From: Pseudoalteromonas haloplanktis ATCC 14393 | GTDB lineage: Bacteria; Pseudomonadota; Gammaproteobacteria; Enterobacterales; Alteromonadaceae | Direction: 5' to 3' | NCBI RefSeq assembly: GCF_000238355.1 | Contig: NZ_AHCA01000002.1 | Location: forward strand, 520,049-584,048 | Length of the DNA stretch: 64,000 nucleotides | In this document: in pieces, positions 29,784 to 39,405 of the stretch | Numbering within the stretch: position 1 is the first letter of the stretch | How the letters are laid out: the number at the start of each line of letters is the position of its first letter | Translations under genes and position numbers: made by a program | The notes under the pieces: generated by a model | Told to the model about the DNA's origin: nothing | Seen by the model: the letters and a program-made list of their open reading frames with translations, nothing else | Databases searched by the model: none

Positions 29784-30569
29784 ATGAGCGCTGTGATCAA
29801 GACCCCTGAAGAAATAGAGAAAATGCGTATTGCCGGGCGCTTAGCGGCAGAAGTACTCGAAATGATAGAGCCACATGTCGTGCCGGGTGTAACCACTGAT
29901 GAGTTAAATACAATTTGTCATAATTATATTGTTGATGTACAAAAAGCAATCCCTGCCCCTTTAAATTATCATGGCTTTCCAAAATCAATTTGTACGTCTG
30001 TAAACCATGTTATTTGTCACGGTATTCCAAACGACAAACCCTTAAAAAATGGCGACAGCGTCAATATTGATATCACTGTGATCAAAGATGGCTATCATGG
30101 CGACACCTCAAAAATGTTTCATGTTGGCACCCCAAACATTCAAGGTAAACGCCTTGCTGAAGTGACCCAGGAGAGCCTTTATTTAGCAATAAAAATGGTA
30201 AAACCAGGTGTACGTTTGGGTGATATTGGTGAAGCCATTCAAAAGTATGCAGAAAGCTTTAATTACTCAATTGTTCGTGAATATTGTGGTCACGGCATTG
30301 GCGCAGAGTTCCATGAAGAGCCGCAAGTAATGCATTATGGTCGTGCTGGTACTGGTGAAACACTCAAAGCAGGTATGTGTTTAACAATTGAGCCGATGGT
30401 TAATGCCGGTAAACGCCAATGTAAACTGCTCAAAGATGACTGGACTGTCGTTACAAAAGACCGCTCTTTGTCAGCGCAGTGGGAACACACACTACTTGTT
30501 ACTGAAAATGGTGTTGAAATTTTAACGCTCCGATCAGATGATACAATAGACAGGATCATCGAACATTAG
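29784..30569 (+). CDS. map: type I methionine aminopeptidase
   Basis: Removes the initiator methionine from nascent proteins; cytosolic two-metal pita-bread enzyme. The 261 residues carry the metal ligands in INIDITVIKDGYHGDTS, CGHGIGAEFHEEP and MCLTIEPMV, with the final Glu in AQWEHTLLV. GGAG lies just before the ATG. The stop codon TAG forms part of the AGGAG ribosome site of glnD, so the two genes are closely linked. Confidence 0.98.
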   Translation: MSAVIKTPEEIEKMRIAGRLAAEVLEMIEPHVVPGVTTDELNTICHNYIVDVQKAIPAPLNYHGFPKSICTSVNHVICHGIPNDKPLKNGDSVNIDITVIKDGYHGDTSKMFHVGTPNIQGKRLAEVTQESLYLAIKMVKPGVRLGDIGEAIQKYAESFNYSIVREYCGHGIGAEFHEEPQVMHYGRAGTGETLKAGMCLTIEPMVNAGKRQCKLLKDDWTVVTKDRSLSAQWEHTLLVTENGVEILTLRSDDTIDRIIEH

Positions 30570-30581
30570 GAGCCAGCCCAC

Positions 30582-33200
30582 GTGGCATTACCCAATAAAG
30601 TAAAAAAGTTGCTTAGCGATGCTGAGCAACTCACTGATTACCGCGACTGTTCTAATTATTTTTATAAATGGTTACAAAATGAATTTTCAAAGCAACCCGT
30701 CGGTAATTTGATTAATGCCCGGGCTGAGTTTATTGACCGCCTGCTGATCAAACTATTTCATGTTTTTGACTTAGCTCATGAACCAGATTTAGCCTTGATC
30801 GCTGTTGGCGGTTATGGCCGTGGAGAACTGCACCCTTATTCTGATATTGACTTTTTATTATTAGTAACAGAACAACCGAGCGATGAGGTGTGTGAAAAAA
30901 TCGGCCAGTTTGTCACTATGCTCTGGGATCTTAATCTGGAGATTGGTCACAGTGTTCGCACCATAGAGCAAGCTATCGAACAAAAACGTGACGATGTCAC
31001 TTTTGCCACTAGTTTACTTGAAAGCCGCTTACTATTTGGTAATCACATCGAATATGAAAAACTCAAAGCTCATATTCTCGCCACTCCAATTTGGCAGTCA
31101 GATGAATTCTTTTTGGCAAAAGTTAACGAGCAACAATTACGCCATAAAAAATGCCACGGCACAGCATACAATCTCGAACCCAATATTAAAGAAAACCCAG
31201 GTGGTTTGCGCGATTTACAAACCATTATTTGGGTTGCTAAAAAGCACTTTAGAGCCGAAACACTGCAAGAGCTAATTAGTCACGGCTATTTAACTCATGA
31301 AGAGTACCAAGAGCTTTCAGAGTGTTTAGAAAACCTTTGGAATATTCGCTTTGCACTCCATTTAGCCGCAGGGCGTTCTGAAAACCGTTTGCTATTTGAT
31401 CACCAGCCATTAGCTGCCGATATCCTTGGCTTTGGCAGTGATGGTAAAGCGTCTGTCGAACGTATGATGAAGCGTTTGTTCAGAATTATGAGCCGTGTCC
31501 GTGAGCTGAACCAAATGCTGCTGTCGTATTTTGAGCAAAGTATTTTGCCTGAAAGTAACGAACAAGCGGTTATTGAACTTGACCGCAATTTTGAGCGTGT
31601 TGGCCATCAGATCCGAGTAAAAAATCCGTCGGTATTTTTTCGCCGTGATCAATTATTTGTGCTGTTTGAACACATTGCAGACAACCCTGAAATCACCCAT
31701 ATTTACCCAAGTACTATTCGAACCATTCGCCAAGTGCGTCGTCGCCTTCTTGGTGATTTACAAGATTATGCAGCCTGTCGAGAAGCGTTTTTACGACTAG
31801 TAAAACACCCTAACGGCATGGGCCGTGCATTTACACTTATGCACAAGCATGGCATGTTAGCAGCGTATTTACCGCAGTGGCGTAATATTTTTGGACAAAT
31901 GCAGTTTGACCTTTTTCATGCCTATACCGTGGATGAGCACACCCATAAACTGATCAATAATATTTATCAGTATTTTGGTAAAGACAACATCGCAGAATTT
32001 CCTATTTGTTGTGAAATTGTCACCCGTATGGATAAGCCCGAATTACTTTATTTGGCTGGTATTTTCCACGATATTGCCAAAGGTCGCGGTGGCGATCACT
32101 CAGAATTAGGGTCAGTGGATGCGATTGCCTTTGCTAAGTTGCATCGCTTTTCGGCTTCTGATGGAAAACTAATTGCTTGGTTGGTTAGTAATCATTTACT
32201 TATGTCTGTGACTGCACAGCGTAAAGATATTAACGACCCTGATGTGATTAAAGACTTTGCCACACGAGTCAAAACAGAGCGTCAGCTTGATTACCTATAC
32301 TGTTTGACGGTTGCCGACATACGTGCCACCAACGACAACTTGTGGAATGATTGGAAAAACACCCTACTGCGTGAGCTGTATCTACACACCCAGCGCGCTT
32401 TGCGGTTAGGGCTTGAAAACCCAATGGATCAGCGCGACCAAATTAGAGACAAAAAGCACCAAGCCAAGCAACGCCTTATCAATAATGGTTATGATGAAAA
32501 TCAGATTGATTTAATTTGGAGCCGCTTTAAAGCTAATTACTTTACTGCCTTTAGCGAGCAACAATTATCATGGCACACTGAACACTTACTCAACTGTGAC
32601 GATTTAAGTCAAGCAAGTGTTGCAGTATCTGATACAGCCATGCACGGCGGCACACAAATTTTTGTTTATAGTCCTTACTCTGGTGGTTTATTTGCTCGCT
32701 TAGTGAGTGTTATTGGCTCTAAAAAAGCGCAAATTCAACACGCCCAAGTGCTCACCACACGTGACGGCTATGTATTGTTTAGTTTTGTGGTACTTGAAGT
32801 CAGTGGCGATCCAATTGCCAGTGCTCAAGCACAATCAATCAAACGGGGTCTTGATCAAGCTCTTGCTGATCCGAAAAAGAAGATTCGCTTTAAAAAGAAT
32901 CGCTCTCAGCGTTTTAAAGACTTTAATATTAAGCCTAAGATCATTTTACGCCCACACCCGCGTAAAGATCGCAGTTTAATCGAAATTCAAGCGGTGGATA
33001 TTCCAGGTCTATTAACTAAGATAGCCGAAGTATTCCAAGCGCATTTATTACATATACACGCAGCACGGATCACCACAGTGGGTGAGCGTGCAGAAGATTT
33101 CTTCGTGGTATCAAATAACGAATACCAAGCACTTACAGACGAAGAACAAGCCAAAATTCACCAAGCATTGCGTAGAAAACTCAACGCAGAAACCGAATAA
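30582..33200 (+). CDS. glnD: bifunctional uridylyltransferase/uridylyl-removing enzyme
   Basis: Senses glutamine and adds UMP to, or removes it from, the PII protein, controlling nitrogen assimilation. 872 residues: nucleotidyltransferase domain (GGYGRGELHPYSDIDFLLL, catalytic Asp pair), PII-uridylyltransferase helical domain (NIKENPGGLRDLQTIIWVAK), HD phosphohydrolase (GIFHDIAKGRGGDHSELG) and two C-terminal ACT domains that bind glutamine. GTG start with AGGAG overlapping the map stop. dapD follows by nine bases. Confidence 0.97.
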   Translation: MALPNKVKKLLSDAEQLTDYRDCSNYFYKWLQNEFSKQPVGNLINARAEFIDRLLIKLFHVFDLAHEPDLALIAVGGYGRGELHPYSDIDFLLLVTEQPSDEVCEKIGQFVTMLWDLNLEIGHSVRTIEQAIEQKRDDVTFATSLLESRLLFGNHIEYEKLKAHILATPIWQSDEFFLAKVNEQQLRHKKCHGTAYNLEPNIKENPGGLRDLQTIIWVAKKHFRAETLQELISHGYLTHEEYQELSECLENLWNIRFALHLAAGRSENRLLFDHQPLAADILGFGSDGKASVERMMKRLFRIMSRVRELNQMLLSYFEQSILPESNEQAVIELDRNFERVGHQIRVKNPSVFFRRDQLFVLFEHIADNPEITHIYPSTIRTIRQVRRRLLGDLQDYAACREAFLRLVKHPNGMGRAFTLMHKHGMLAAYLPQWRNIFGQMQFDLFHAYTVDEHTHKLINNIYQYFGKDNIAEFPICCEIVTRMDKPELLYLAGIFHDIAKGRGGDHSELGSVDAIAFAKLHRFSASDGKLIAWLVSNHLLMSVTAQRKDINDPDVIKDFATRVKTERQLDYLYCLTVADIRATNDNLWNDWKNTLLRELYLHTQRALRLGLENPMDQRDQIRDKKHQAKQRLINNGYDENQIDLIWSRFKANYFTAFSEQQLSWHTEHLLNCDDLSQASVAVSDTAMHGGTQIFVYSPYSGGLFARLVSVIGSKKAQIQHAQVLTTRDGYVLFSFVVLEVSGDPIASAQAQSIKRGLDQALADPKKKIRFKKNRSQRFKDFNIKPKIILRPHPRKDRSLIEIQAVDIPGLLTKIAEVFQAHLLHIHAARITTVGERAEDFFVVSNNEYQALTDEEQAKIHQALRRKLNAETE

Positions 33201-33209
33201 GAGGACCTT

Positions 33210-34037
33210 ATGTCAGATTTAAAAACAACGATTGAAAACGCCTGGGATAATCGCGATAGCATTAGCCCAAGCACAGTATCAAGCGACGTAAAACAAGCCA
33301 TTATCGATGTACTTGAACTACTTGATAGCGGTGCTGCGCGTGTTGCTGAAAAAATCAGTGGTGAATGGGTAGTCCACCAGTGGCTTAAGAAAGCCGTGTT
33401 ATTGTCGTTTCGCATTCGTGATAATCAACCAATGAACGATGGCGTAAACCAGTTTTACGATAAAGTACCGCTTAAATTTAGCGATTACACGCCGGAACAA
33501 TTCCAACAAGACGGTATGCGTGTAGTACCAAATGCAGTAGCCCGTAAAGGTAGCTTCGTAGGTAAAAACGTTGTATTGATGCCATCGTATGTAAACATTG
33601 GCGCCTACGTTGATGACGGCACCATGGTTGATACCTGGGCCACTGTTGGCTCATGCGCACAAATCGGTAAGAATGTTCACTTATCTGGCGGTGTGGGCAT
33701 AGGGGGCGTTTTAGAGCCATTACAAGCTAACCCTACTATCATTGAAGACAATTGCTTTATTGGTGCACGTTCTGAAATCGTCGAAGGCGTGGTAGTTGAA
33801 GAAGGCGCTGTGATCTCAATGGGCGTTTACATCAGCCAAAGCACGCGTATCTACGACCGCGAAACCGGCGAAATCCACTACGGCCGTGTACCAGCAGGTG
33901 CCGTAGTTGTACCTGGTGCACTTCCATCAAAAGACGGTACTCACAGCCTATACGCTGCTATTATCGTGAAAAAAGTTGATCAACAAACCCGCGAAAAAGT
34001 GGGGATTAACGCCCTACTACGCTCAATAGACGAATAA
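33210..34037 (+). CDS. dapD: 2,3,4,5-tetrahydropyridine-2,6-dicarboxylate N-succinyltransferase
   Basis: Succinyl-CoA-dependent step of lysine and diaminopimelate synthesis, feeding peptidoglycan. 275 residues, standard length, with a helical N-terminal domain and a left-handed beta-helix ([40 protein letters not shown]). The map-glnD-dapD order is common in gammaproteobacteria. AGGA precedes the ATG. A clear terminator follows. Confidence 0.98.
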   Translation: MSDLKTTIENAWDNRDSISPSTVSSDVKQAIIDVLELLDSGAARVAEKISGEWVVHQWLKKAVLLSFRIRDNQPMNDGVNQFYDKVPLKFSDYTPEQFQQDGMRVVPNAVARKGSFVGKNVVLMPSYVNIGAYVDDGTMVDTWATVGSCAQIGKNVHLSGGVGIGGVLEPLQANPTIIEDNCFIGARSEIVEGVVVEEGAVISMGVYISQSTRIYDRETGEIHYGRVPAGAVVVPGALPSKDGTHSLYAAIIVKKVDQQTREKVGINALLRSIDE

Positions 34038-34081
34038 GAGCTGTAAGCTTTCAGCCGTCAGCGATCAGCTGATTTGAGTTA

Positions 34082-34124
34082 ATAGCTGGGTTTGAGGACA
34101 TCACTCCCAGCTATTTTATTTTCA
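34082..34124 (+). terminator. Rho-independent terminator of map-glnD-dapD
   Basis: Arms AATAGCTGGG and CCCAGCTATT around a 15-base loop, then a T-rich tail. It lies about 45 bases after the dapD stop. Confidence 0.88.
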
Positions 34125-34190
34125 CTCAATACTAATTAATGAGTTAAAACCAAATGTTTACTTTTCCCAGTCAGATCACAGATCACTTAA

Positions 34191-34225
34191 CTGACGGCTG
34201 ACGGCTGACGGCTGACGGCTGACGG
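34191..34225. repeat. tandem heptamer array, 5 x CTGACGG
   Basis: Five perfect copies of CTGACGG in the gap between dapD and the convergent DUF2804 gene. The complementary sequence CAGCCGTCAG occurs once at 34053-34062, on the other side of the dapD terminator, so the array could base-pair with it in a long transcript. The unit differs from the TAGCTGA array at 3.07 kb, but both are heptamers at operon ends. Confidence 0.9.
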
Positions 34226-34241
34226 CTAAAAATACTCCTCT

Positions 34242-35261
34242 CTACCATTTCGCATAATGATCTTCGGTAAGTCCCCACTCTCCGTTGAGTGTGATAACTT
34301 CATTTTCGAGCGCTATTTGGCCATAAAAGCGGCCGAAGTGTTGCGTGAAATTGCTGGCGACGATGAATAAGTTAGTTTTATCTTGGCGTTTACCTGCAGG
34401 TTCAAAGGTGAGATTTATAATGCCGTCGTTTGAACGAAGTTGCCATTGTGTACAATCATTCTTATCGACATAACGCTGAAACTTAAAATCAACCATATCT
34501 ATTTTAGTTAAAGTGCCATCGAGCCACAGCGCATTTTCAGTAAAACCTGTTTCTACCACTCCGGCAGCAAGGTTTAAACCTAGACGACGGCCATCATCTA
34601 AAATACATGCTAAACTTGCCCAATTCCAATAAGTTTCTCGGCGCATAAAGCCTGCGCTCCAATCTACGCTTACCTGTGCTTTTATTTGCTCAAGCTCTAT
34701 TTTCTTCCCCTGCCATTTTACAATCCCCGAACAAGGCAGTGCAGCGGCTTTTTGGGTAAAATGAAAACCGGTAAATCCTGCTCGTACGCACACTGCAAGA
34801 GGATTGTAATTTACTGATTCATTAATGACGGCGTGGATTTTCAAACCGGCTTTTAAATTAACCGTTACTTTACGCTGATGACTGTGTTCACAGCTGATAA
34901 CGACACTATTTGCGCCCTTATAAAAATGCGCACTGCCAGTGTTTGGTTTGGTATCAATAGCGGTGTTGAAGGCAAGTAAATTGGTAAAACTAAACTCCTC
35001 AAACTTCCCAGTATCAGGCTCAAATAGATACACAAAACAGTTACTAGCAATTTTCAAGTCAACGATAGCCAAGCCAATAATAAGTGTGTCACAGGTAAAA
35101 CTAATAAATTGAAATTGATTAAAATGAAGTTTTTTCGCTAAAGACCCTTTAGGTTTTCCCATACTGTTGCGAAGATCAAAATCCAAATAGTTAATATCGC
35201 TAACGCTTTGTGGAAAAATCCCAAACTGTGCTTCTCCATGTTGATCTATCAACTTTTCCAT
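34242..35261 (-). CDS. DUF2804-family protein
   Basis: 339 residues without signal peptide or transmembrane helix. The repeated beta-strand pattern, the RRETYWNWASLACILDDGRRLGLNLAAG stretch region (given here only by its ends near residues 205-235) and the C-terminal FGRFYGQIALENE resemble the DUF2804 family, a lipocalin/AttH-like beta-rich group of unknown function. It is a single gene, convergent with dapD and divergent from the BCCT transporter. No enzymatic residues can be assigned. Confidence 0.75.
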   Translation of the reverse strand: MEKLIDQHGEAQFGIFPQSVSDINYLDFDLRNSMGKPKGSLAKKLHFNQFQFISFTCDTLIIGLAIVDLKIASNCFVYLFEPDTGKFEEFSFTNLLAFNTAIDTKPNTGSAHFYKGANSVVISCEHSHQRKVTVNLKAGLKIHAVINESVNYNPLAVCVRAGFTGFHFTQKAAALPCSGIVKWQGKKIELEQIKAQVSVDWSAGFMRRETYWNWASLACILDDGRRLGLNLAAGVVETGFTENALWLDGTLTKIDMVDFKFQRYVDKNDCTQWQLRSNDGIINLTFEPAGKRQDKTNLFIVASNFTQHFGRFYGQIALENEVITLNGEWGLTEDHYAKW

Positions 35262-35467
35262 TGTTTTTAAATCCGGTTAATTTTTAGCATTTAGGTATCT
35301 ACAATTATATTGTGCGCAGTTTTTTATACCCAGTGGAGCAACTAAGCTATGTAGTTTTATCTAATTTGGGTAAAGAAAACAAGCGGCTAAATTAGCCAGC
35401 ACTCGTTAGATGTAATAAGGTAAGTAAGCATGCTTTAAAGTTAGCTCTCAATATTAAGGATCAATAT

Positions 35468-37498
35468 ATGATGAAAAAGACCTTTCGCTCAACTCTTTTG
35501 CTGCCTGTATTCTTACCTGCAGTGTTAATCATTTTGTGTTTAGTGCTCGGTACTATTAGTAACCCTGAACTTGCCGGTGAAGCATTTAGTGTTACTTTAT
35601 CTTGGATAACTGAAACCTTTGGTTGGTTTTATATGCTATCTGTCGCTATTTTTTTGGTATTTATAGTCTCTGTTGCCGCATCAAGTTGGGGCAATATAAA
35701 ACTTGGCCCAGATCACGCACAGCCCCAATATAGCTTTCCTGAATGGTTTGCCATGCTTTTCTCAGCCGGTTACGGTGTCGCATTACTCTACTTTGGGGTA
35801 GCTGAGCCGGTGTTACACTATGCTTCCCCTCCCAGTGGCGCAGCAGAAACCGTCGATGCGGCTAAGCAAGCCATGCAAATAGCATTTTTTCATTGGGGTT
35901 TTCATATCTGGGCAATCTACGGCATTGTAGGTTTAGTATTGGCTTATTTTGCTTTTCGCCATGGTCTACCTTTATCTATCCGCTCTGCTTTATACCCATT
36001 AATTGGAGATAAAATTCACGGCCCTATAGGTCATACGGTGGATGTATTTGCGATTTTAGGAACCCTATTTGGTATAGCAACCACACTTGGCCTATCAGTC
36101 ACACAAATTAATGCAGGCTTACATTATCTTTGGCCCAGCATCCCGATAAGTACCACAGTACAAATTATTGCGATTGCTTTGATCACAGCCGCAGCAACAC
36201 TATCTGTTGTGGCTGGGATGGATAAGGGGGTAAAACGTCTGTCTATTTTAAATATGGTGTTAGCGATCACTTTAATAACGTTTGTCTTTTTTGTCGGTTC
36301 AAGTATCCATATTTTAGAGTCATTTTTACAAAATACTGGCAGTTACCTAAATGGTATCGTAGAACGTACTTTTAACTTACAAGCCTATAGCCGCAGTGAT
36401 TGGATAGGAAATTGGACCTTATTTATCTTCGGCTGGACTATTGCTTGGGCACCATTTGTCGGCATGTTTATCGCAAAAATTAGTCGCGGTCGCACCATTA
36501 GACAGTTTGTGGTTGGGGTTATGCTAGTGCCGACGATCTTTACTTTCTTATGGTTCTCTGTTTTTGGTGATACTGCTTTAAATCTCATCATGAATGAAGG
36601 CTTTGATACCCTCATTGCTGATGTGCAGGAAAATCATGCCGTCGCGCTCTTTCAACTCTATGAAGCGCTGCCTTGGTCATTCTTTATCTCGCTGTTAACC
36701 GTCATTTTAATCATTACGTTCTTTGTCACGTCTTCTGATTCAGGTTCGCTTGTTATAGATTCATTAGCTTCTGGTGGTAGTGTCGATACACCAGCTTGGC
36801 AACGTGTTTTTTGGGCTGTACTAGAGGGAACTGTTGCGGCAGTGCTATTAATTGCAGGGGGGTTAAGTGCATTGCAAACCATGACAATCGCCAGTGCGCT
36901 GCCCTTTGCGGTAATTATGTTACTAGCAACCGTAGGCCTTTGGCGTGCATTACGAATTGAAGGACACAGAGATAACAGCTTACAAGCACATACTTTGACA
37001 AATAAAAACACCGAGCTTTCGCACTGGAAACGACGCTTAGCTGCAATGGTTACATACCCTGAGAAAATTGCTGTGCATGAATTTATAGGCCAGGTTGTCA
37101 TCAACGCAATGAAATCAGTACAAGCGGAATTAAAAACTCGTCAATGGCAAGCTGTAGTTGAGTTTGACGATGTCATGGGCCGCGCATTTCTAACTGTATT
37201 AAGGCATGACCATGTTGACTTTGTGTACGATATTAGACTCACAGAGCATGCGACTCCTAGTTTCGCCTACGCAGAGCTAAAACCCACTAATGATGATCCT
37301 CAACTTTACTATCGCGCTGAGGTATTTTTACGTCGTGGGGGTTTATCCTACGACATTTATGGCTTTAATGAAGATGATATTGTTAAAGATATACTTGATC
37401 AGTTTGAAAACTACCTGCACTTTTTAGATAACAGCCCAGGTGAACTTCCATGGGACATGGCAAAACACGATGACATGTTAGATACTGATAAAGACTAA
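35468..37498 (+). CDS. BetT-type BCCT transporter (choline/betaine/carnitine family)
   Basis: Inner-membrane importer of a quaternary ammonium compound for osmoprotection. 676 residues, the length of E. coli BetT: twelve predicted helices with the BCCT signature FGWTIAWAPFVGMFIAKISR and the following RGRTIRQF. A long hydrophilic C-terminal domain (about residues 510-676) of the kind that mediates osmotic control in BetT follows. The substrate is likely choline but not provable. No betIBA genes are nearby. AAGGAT precedes the ATG; a second ATG follows immediately. Confidence 0.92.
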   Translation: MMKKTFRSTLLLPVFLPAVLIILCLVLGTISNPELAGEAFSVTLSWITETFGWFYMLSVAIFLVFIVSVAASSWGNIKLGPDHAQPQYSFPEWFAMLFSAGYGVALLYFGVAEPVLHYASPPSGAAETVDAAKQAMQIAFFHWGFHIWAIYGIVGLVLAYFAFRHGLPLSIRSALYPLIGDKIHGPIGHTVDVFAILGTLFGIATTLGLSVTQINAGLHYLWPSIPISTTVQIIAIALITAAATLSVVAGMDKGVKRLSILNMVLAITLITFVFFVGSSIHILESFLQNTGSYLNGIVERTFNLQAYSRSDWIGNWTLFIFGWTIAWAPFVGMFIAKISRGRTIRQFVVGVMLVPTIFTFLWFSVFGDTALNLIMNEGFDTLIADVQENHAVALFQLYEALPWSFFISLLTVILIITFFVTSSDSGSLVIDSLASGGSVDTPAWQRVFWAVLEGTVAAVLLIAGGLSALQTMTIASALPFAVIMLLATVGLWRALRIEGHRDNSLQAHTLTNKNTELSHWKRRLAAMVTYPEKIAVHEFIGQVVINAMKSVQAELKTRQWQAVVEFDDVMGRAFLTVLRHDHVDFVYDIRLTEHATPSFAYAELKPTNDDPQLYYRAEVFLRRGGLSYDIYGFNEDDIVKDILDQFENYLHFLDNSPGELPWDMAKHDDMLDTDKD

Positions 37499-37514
37499 CT
37501 TAACTAACCACGTT

Positions 37515-37539
37515 TGCAGCTGGCCGTGAGGCAGCTGCA
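37515..37539. terminator. hairpin between convergent BCCT gene and 194-aa protein gene
   Basis: Arms TGCAGCTG and CAGCTGCA around a nine-base loop, 17 bases after the BCCT stop. There is no T-run, so terminator function is uncertain. Confidence 0.4.
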
Positions 37540-37564
37540 TTCAATAACTACATAACGTAGGAAT

Positions 37565-38149
37565 TTAATTCTCACAACTATACCCTGTTAAGTCCACCCG
37601 CTTAATTTGATCGCCTTTACCAGCATAATCATTATGCTTAATCACTAACGTATTATCTTTTACGCTAAAACTAAAATGCCCTAACCAATCGAGAGTCACT
37701 ATAGGGTTTAAAGTATAAAAGCCATATTCATCTGTGCACTGATATGAGAAATAATGGGTAGCCTTACCGAATGCGCCAATATCAGAGGTATATACACTGA
37801 TATTGTCCTGTTGTTGATAGTTGTTCGCTTGGGTGCCAAGCACCAGATATAAAGCACTTATAATCGCCAACACGATAAACTGCACACCTGCCACTATAAA
37901 AATGAGGCTATCAAGCAGTTTGTGATACCACGATCTAGCTTGTTGTTGATGTTGCAGATCTTGCTTTACTAATAAAAAACCGCCAATAGTCACCAGCAAT
38001 AATTTAACGGGTATCAAATAGGCGCTGAACAAGTACATGGTTTTTGCATTGTGCCATTGCAGACCAAAAGCGGGGGGTATAAATAAGCTGTCTAGCAGCG
38101 GCAACATAATCAATAGGTACGCGATAATGAGTTTTTTACGTTTTAGCAT
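37565..38149 (-). CDS. hypothetical membrane protein
   Basis: 194 residues: three hydrophobic segments in the first 110, then a roughly 85-residue polar C-terminal domain with two cysteines (near YQCTDEY and at the C-terminal SCEN) that could form a periplasmic disulfide. I recognise no family. It is an isolated gene convergent with the BCCT gene and followed upstream, on its own strand, by the mrp operon terminator. Confidence 0.7.
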   Translation of the reverse strand: MLKRKKLIIAYLLIMLPLLDSLFIPPAFGLQWHNAKTMYLFSAYLIPVKLLLVTIGGFLLVKQDLQHQQQARSWYHKLLDSLIFIVAGVQFIVLAIISALYLVLGTQANNYQQQDNISVYTSDIGAFGKATHYFSYQCTDEYGFYTLNPIVTLDWLGHFSFSVKDNTLVIKHNDYAGKGDQIKRVDLTGYSCEN

Positions 38150-38204
38150 TTATTAGTGATGGCAATTCATGATGTGCTTGAGTGTACAAATAATAACGGT
38201 CAAT

Positions 38205-38236
38205 AAAAAGCCCGCTAGCGTAAACTTAACGGGCAT
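38205..38236 (-). terminator. Rho-independent terminator of the mrp operon
   Basis: Minus-strand stem GCCCGTTA/TAGCGGGC (one G-U pair), nine-base loop, then TTTTT. It lies just after the mrpG stop. Confidence 0.85.
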
Positions 38237-38262
38237 ATCAACTTAAATATACTTAATGCTGA

Positions 38263-38595
38263 TCAGTCATCTTCAACGTTATCTAAGCCTTTAGTGCCGT
38301 CTTTGGCTTTTAGTTTATGATGGATAGCTGACTTTATCAGCATATAGCCGCTGATCGGGGCAGTAATTAGCAAGAAGATGGTGATCAATAGCTCTTTCAC
38401 ACTAATACCATCTTGTGCATTACTAAAAAACACCATAGCGGCAATCAGCACGCCAGCCATTCCTAAGGTGGTGGCTTTGGTTGGTCCATGCAAACGCATA
38501 AAAAAATCAGGCATCTTAATTAACCCAATCGAACCAATTAAGATAAAGGCACCACCAATAAGCAATAAAATAGACACTAGCCATTCACTGTACAT
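38263..38595 (-). CDS. mrpG: Mrp Na+/H+ antiporter subunit G
   Basis: Small membrane subunit of the multisubunit cation/proton antiporter. 110 residues from the ATG at 38595, chosen because AAGGGAG lies five bases before it; an in-frame ATG ten codons earlier lies inside mrpF. Family signature: LLLIGGAFILIGSIGLIKMPDF followed by RLHGPTKATTLG (given as two parts), and three transmembrane helices. Last gene of the operon. Confidence 0.94.
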   Translation of the reverse strand: MYSEWLVSILLLIGGAFILIGSIGLIKMPDFFMRLHGPTKATTLGMAGVLIAAMVFFSNAQDGISVKELLITIFLLITAPISGYMLIKSAIHHKLKAKDGTKGLDNVEDD

Positions 38596-38605
38596 ATGTA
38601 CTCCC

Positions 38606-38875
38606 TTATTCGATGATATCGCCACGTAGCAAATATTTACATACCGCTACGGTGCTAACAAAACCAAGCATTGCAATTAACAACGCGGCTTCAAAATACA
38701 GCCCTGTCCCCATGCTCATACCGTACAAAATGATCAATGCAATGGTATTTATATACATAGTATCAAGCGCTAGAATTCTATCGGGCACCGAAGGACCAAC
38801 CACTAAACGCCACAAATTAAGTAACAGTGATAGGCCAATCATAGCAAAGACGATTAAAAAAACCGTTTCTAACAT
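38606..38875 (-). CDS. mrpF: Mrp Na+/H+ antiporter subunit F
   Basis: 89-residue membrane subunit with three helices. It has the conserved RLVVGPSVPDRILALDTMYI region and the C-terminal FVSTVAVCKYLLRGDIIE stretch typical of MrpF. It overlaps mrpE by seven bases. Confidence 0.94.
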   Translation of the reverse strand: MLETVFLIVFAMIGLSLLLNLWRLVVGPSVPDRILALDTMYINTIALIILYGMSMGTGLYFEAALLIAMLGFVSTVAVCKYLLRGDIIE

Positions 38876-39405
38876 TGAAAGATCTCCTTGAGTGGGGCTT
38901 CATAGCGCTGTTTGATGGTATTGATCAATGCTTGTTCATCATCTAAATCTAATACATGAATTAATAAGTAGCGCTCTGTTGGCTCTTCACCTGGCGGTAA
39001 TGACTCTGGTATAGGGTAAACTTCAGCACTCACTGTACCTGGTGTCAATGATACTGTACTCGCCAAAATAGTGATCGGCATTGCGTGAGTTAGATCGAGT
39101 GGAACCTTCACAAATGCCGGACGCAGCTTTTTAACCGGTCCTAAAATTAGCAGTGCAACTTGTAAATTTGCCGTAATAATATCAAACAACACTATTAAAA
39201 ACTGTTTAACTGCTAACCCAGGTTTAATGATCAGCGGCTGTGGCTCACGAAATGGAAAGGTGATCACAGGGATAAAAAAGGCAAACAGTACGGCCAAAAT
39301 AATATGACCTGGCGATACACTGTTATTTAACAGTAACCACACAACAAAGAGTAATAAACTACGAAATGGTGTAGGTAACCAACGAAAACGGGATTCTAAA
39401 CGCAT
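38869..39405 (-). CDS. mrpE: Mrp Na+/H+ antiporter subunit E
   Basis: 178-residue membrane subunit. Hydrophobic N-terminal helices (LLFVVWLLLNNSVSPGHIIL) are followed by the conserved cytoplasmic part ITILASTVSLTPGTVSAEV and a C-terminal HVLDLDD motif, as in MrpE/PhaE. The ATG overlaps the mrpD stop by one base. Confidence 0.94.
   Translation of the reverse strand: MRLESRFRWLPTPFRSLLLFVVWLLLNNSVSPGHIILAVLFAFFIPVITFPFREPQPLIIKPGLAVKQFLIVLFDIITANLQVALLILGPVKKLRPAFVKVPLDLTHAMPITILASTVSLTPGTVSAEVYPIPESLPPGEEPTERYLLIHVLDLDDEQALINTIKQRYEAPLKEIFQC

Noticed and set aside
36658..37104. 148-codon open frame opposite the BCCT transporter gene
   Set aside because: Antisense to a well-supported gene, no ribosome site, and no recognisable protein features.
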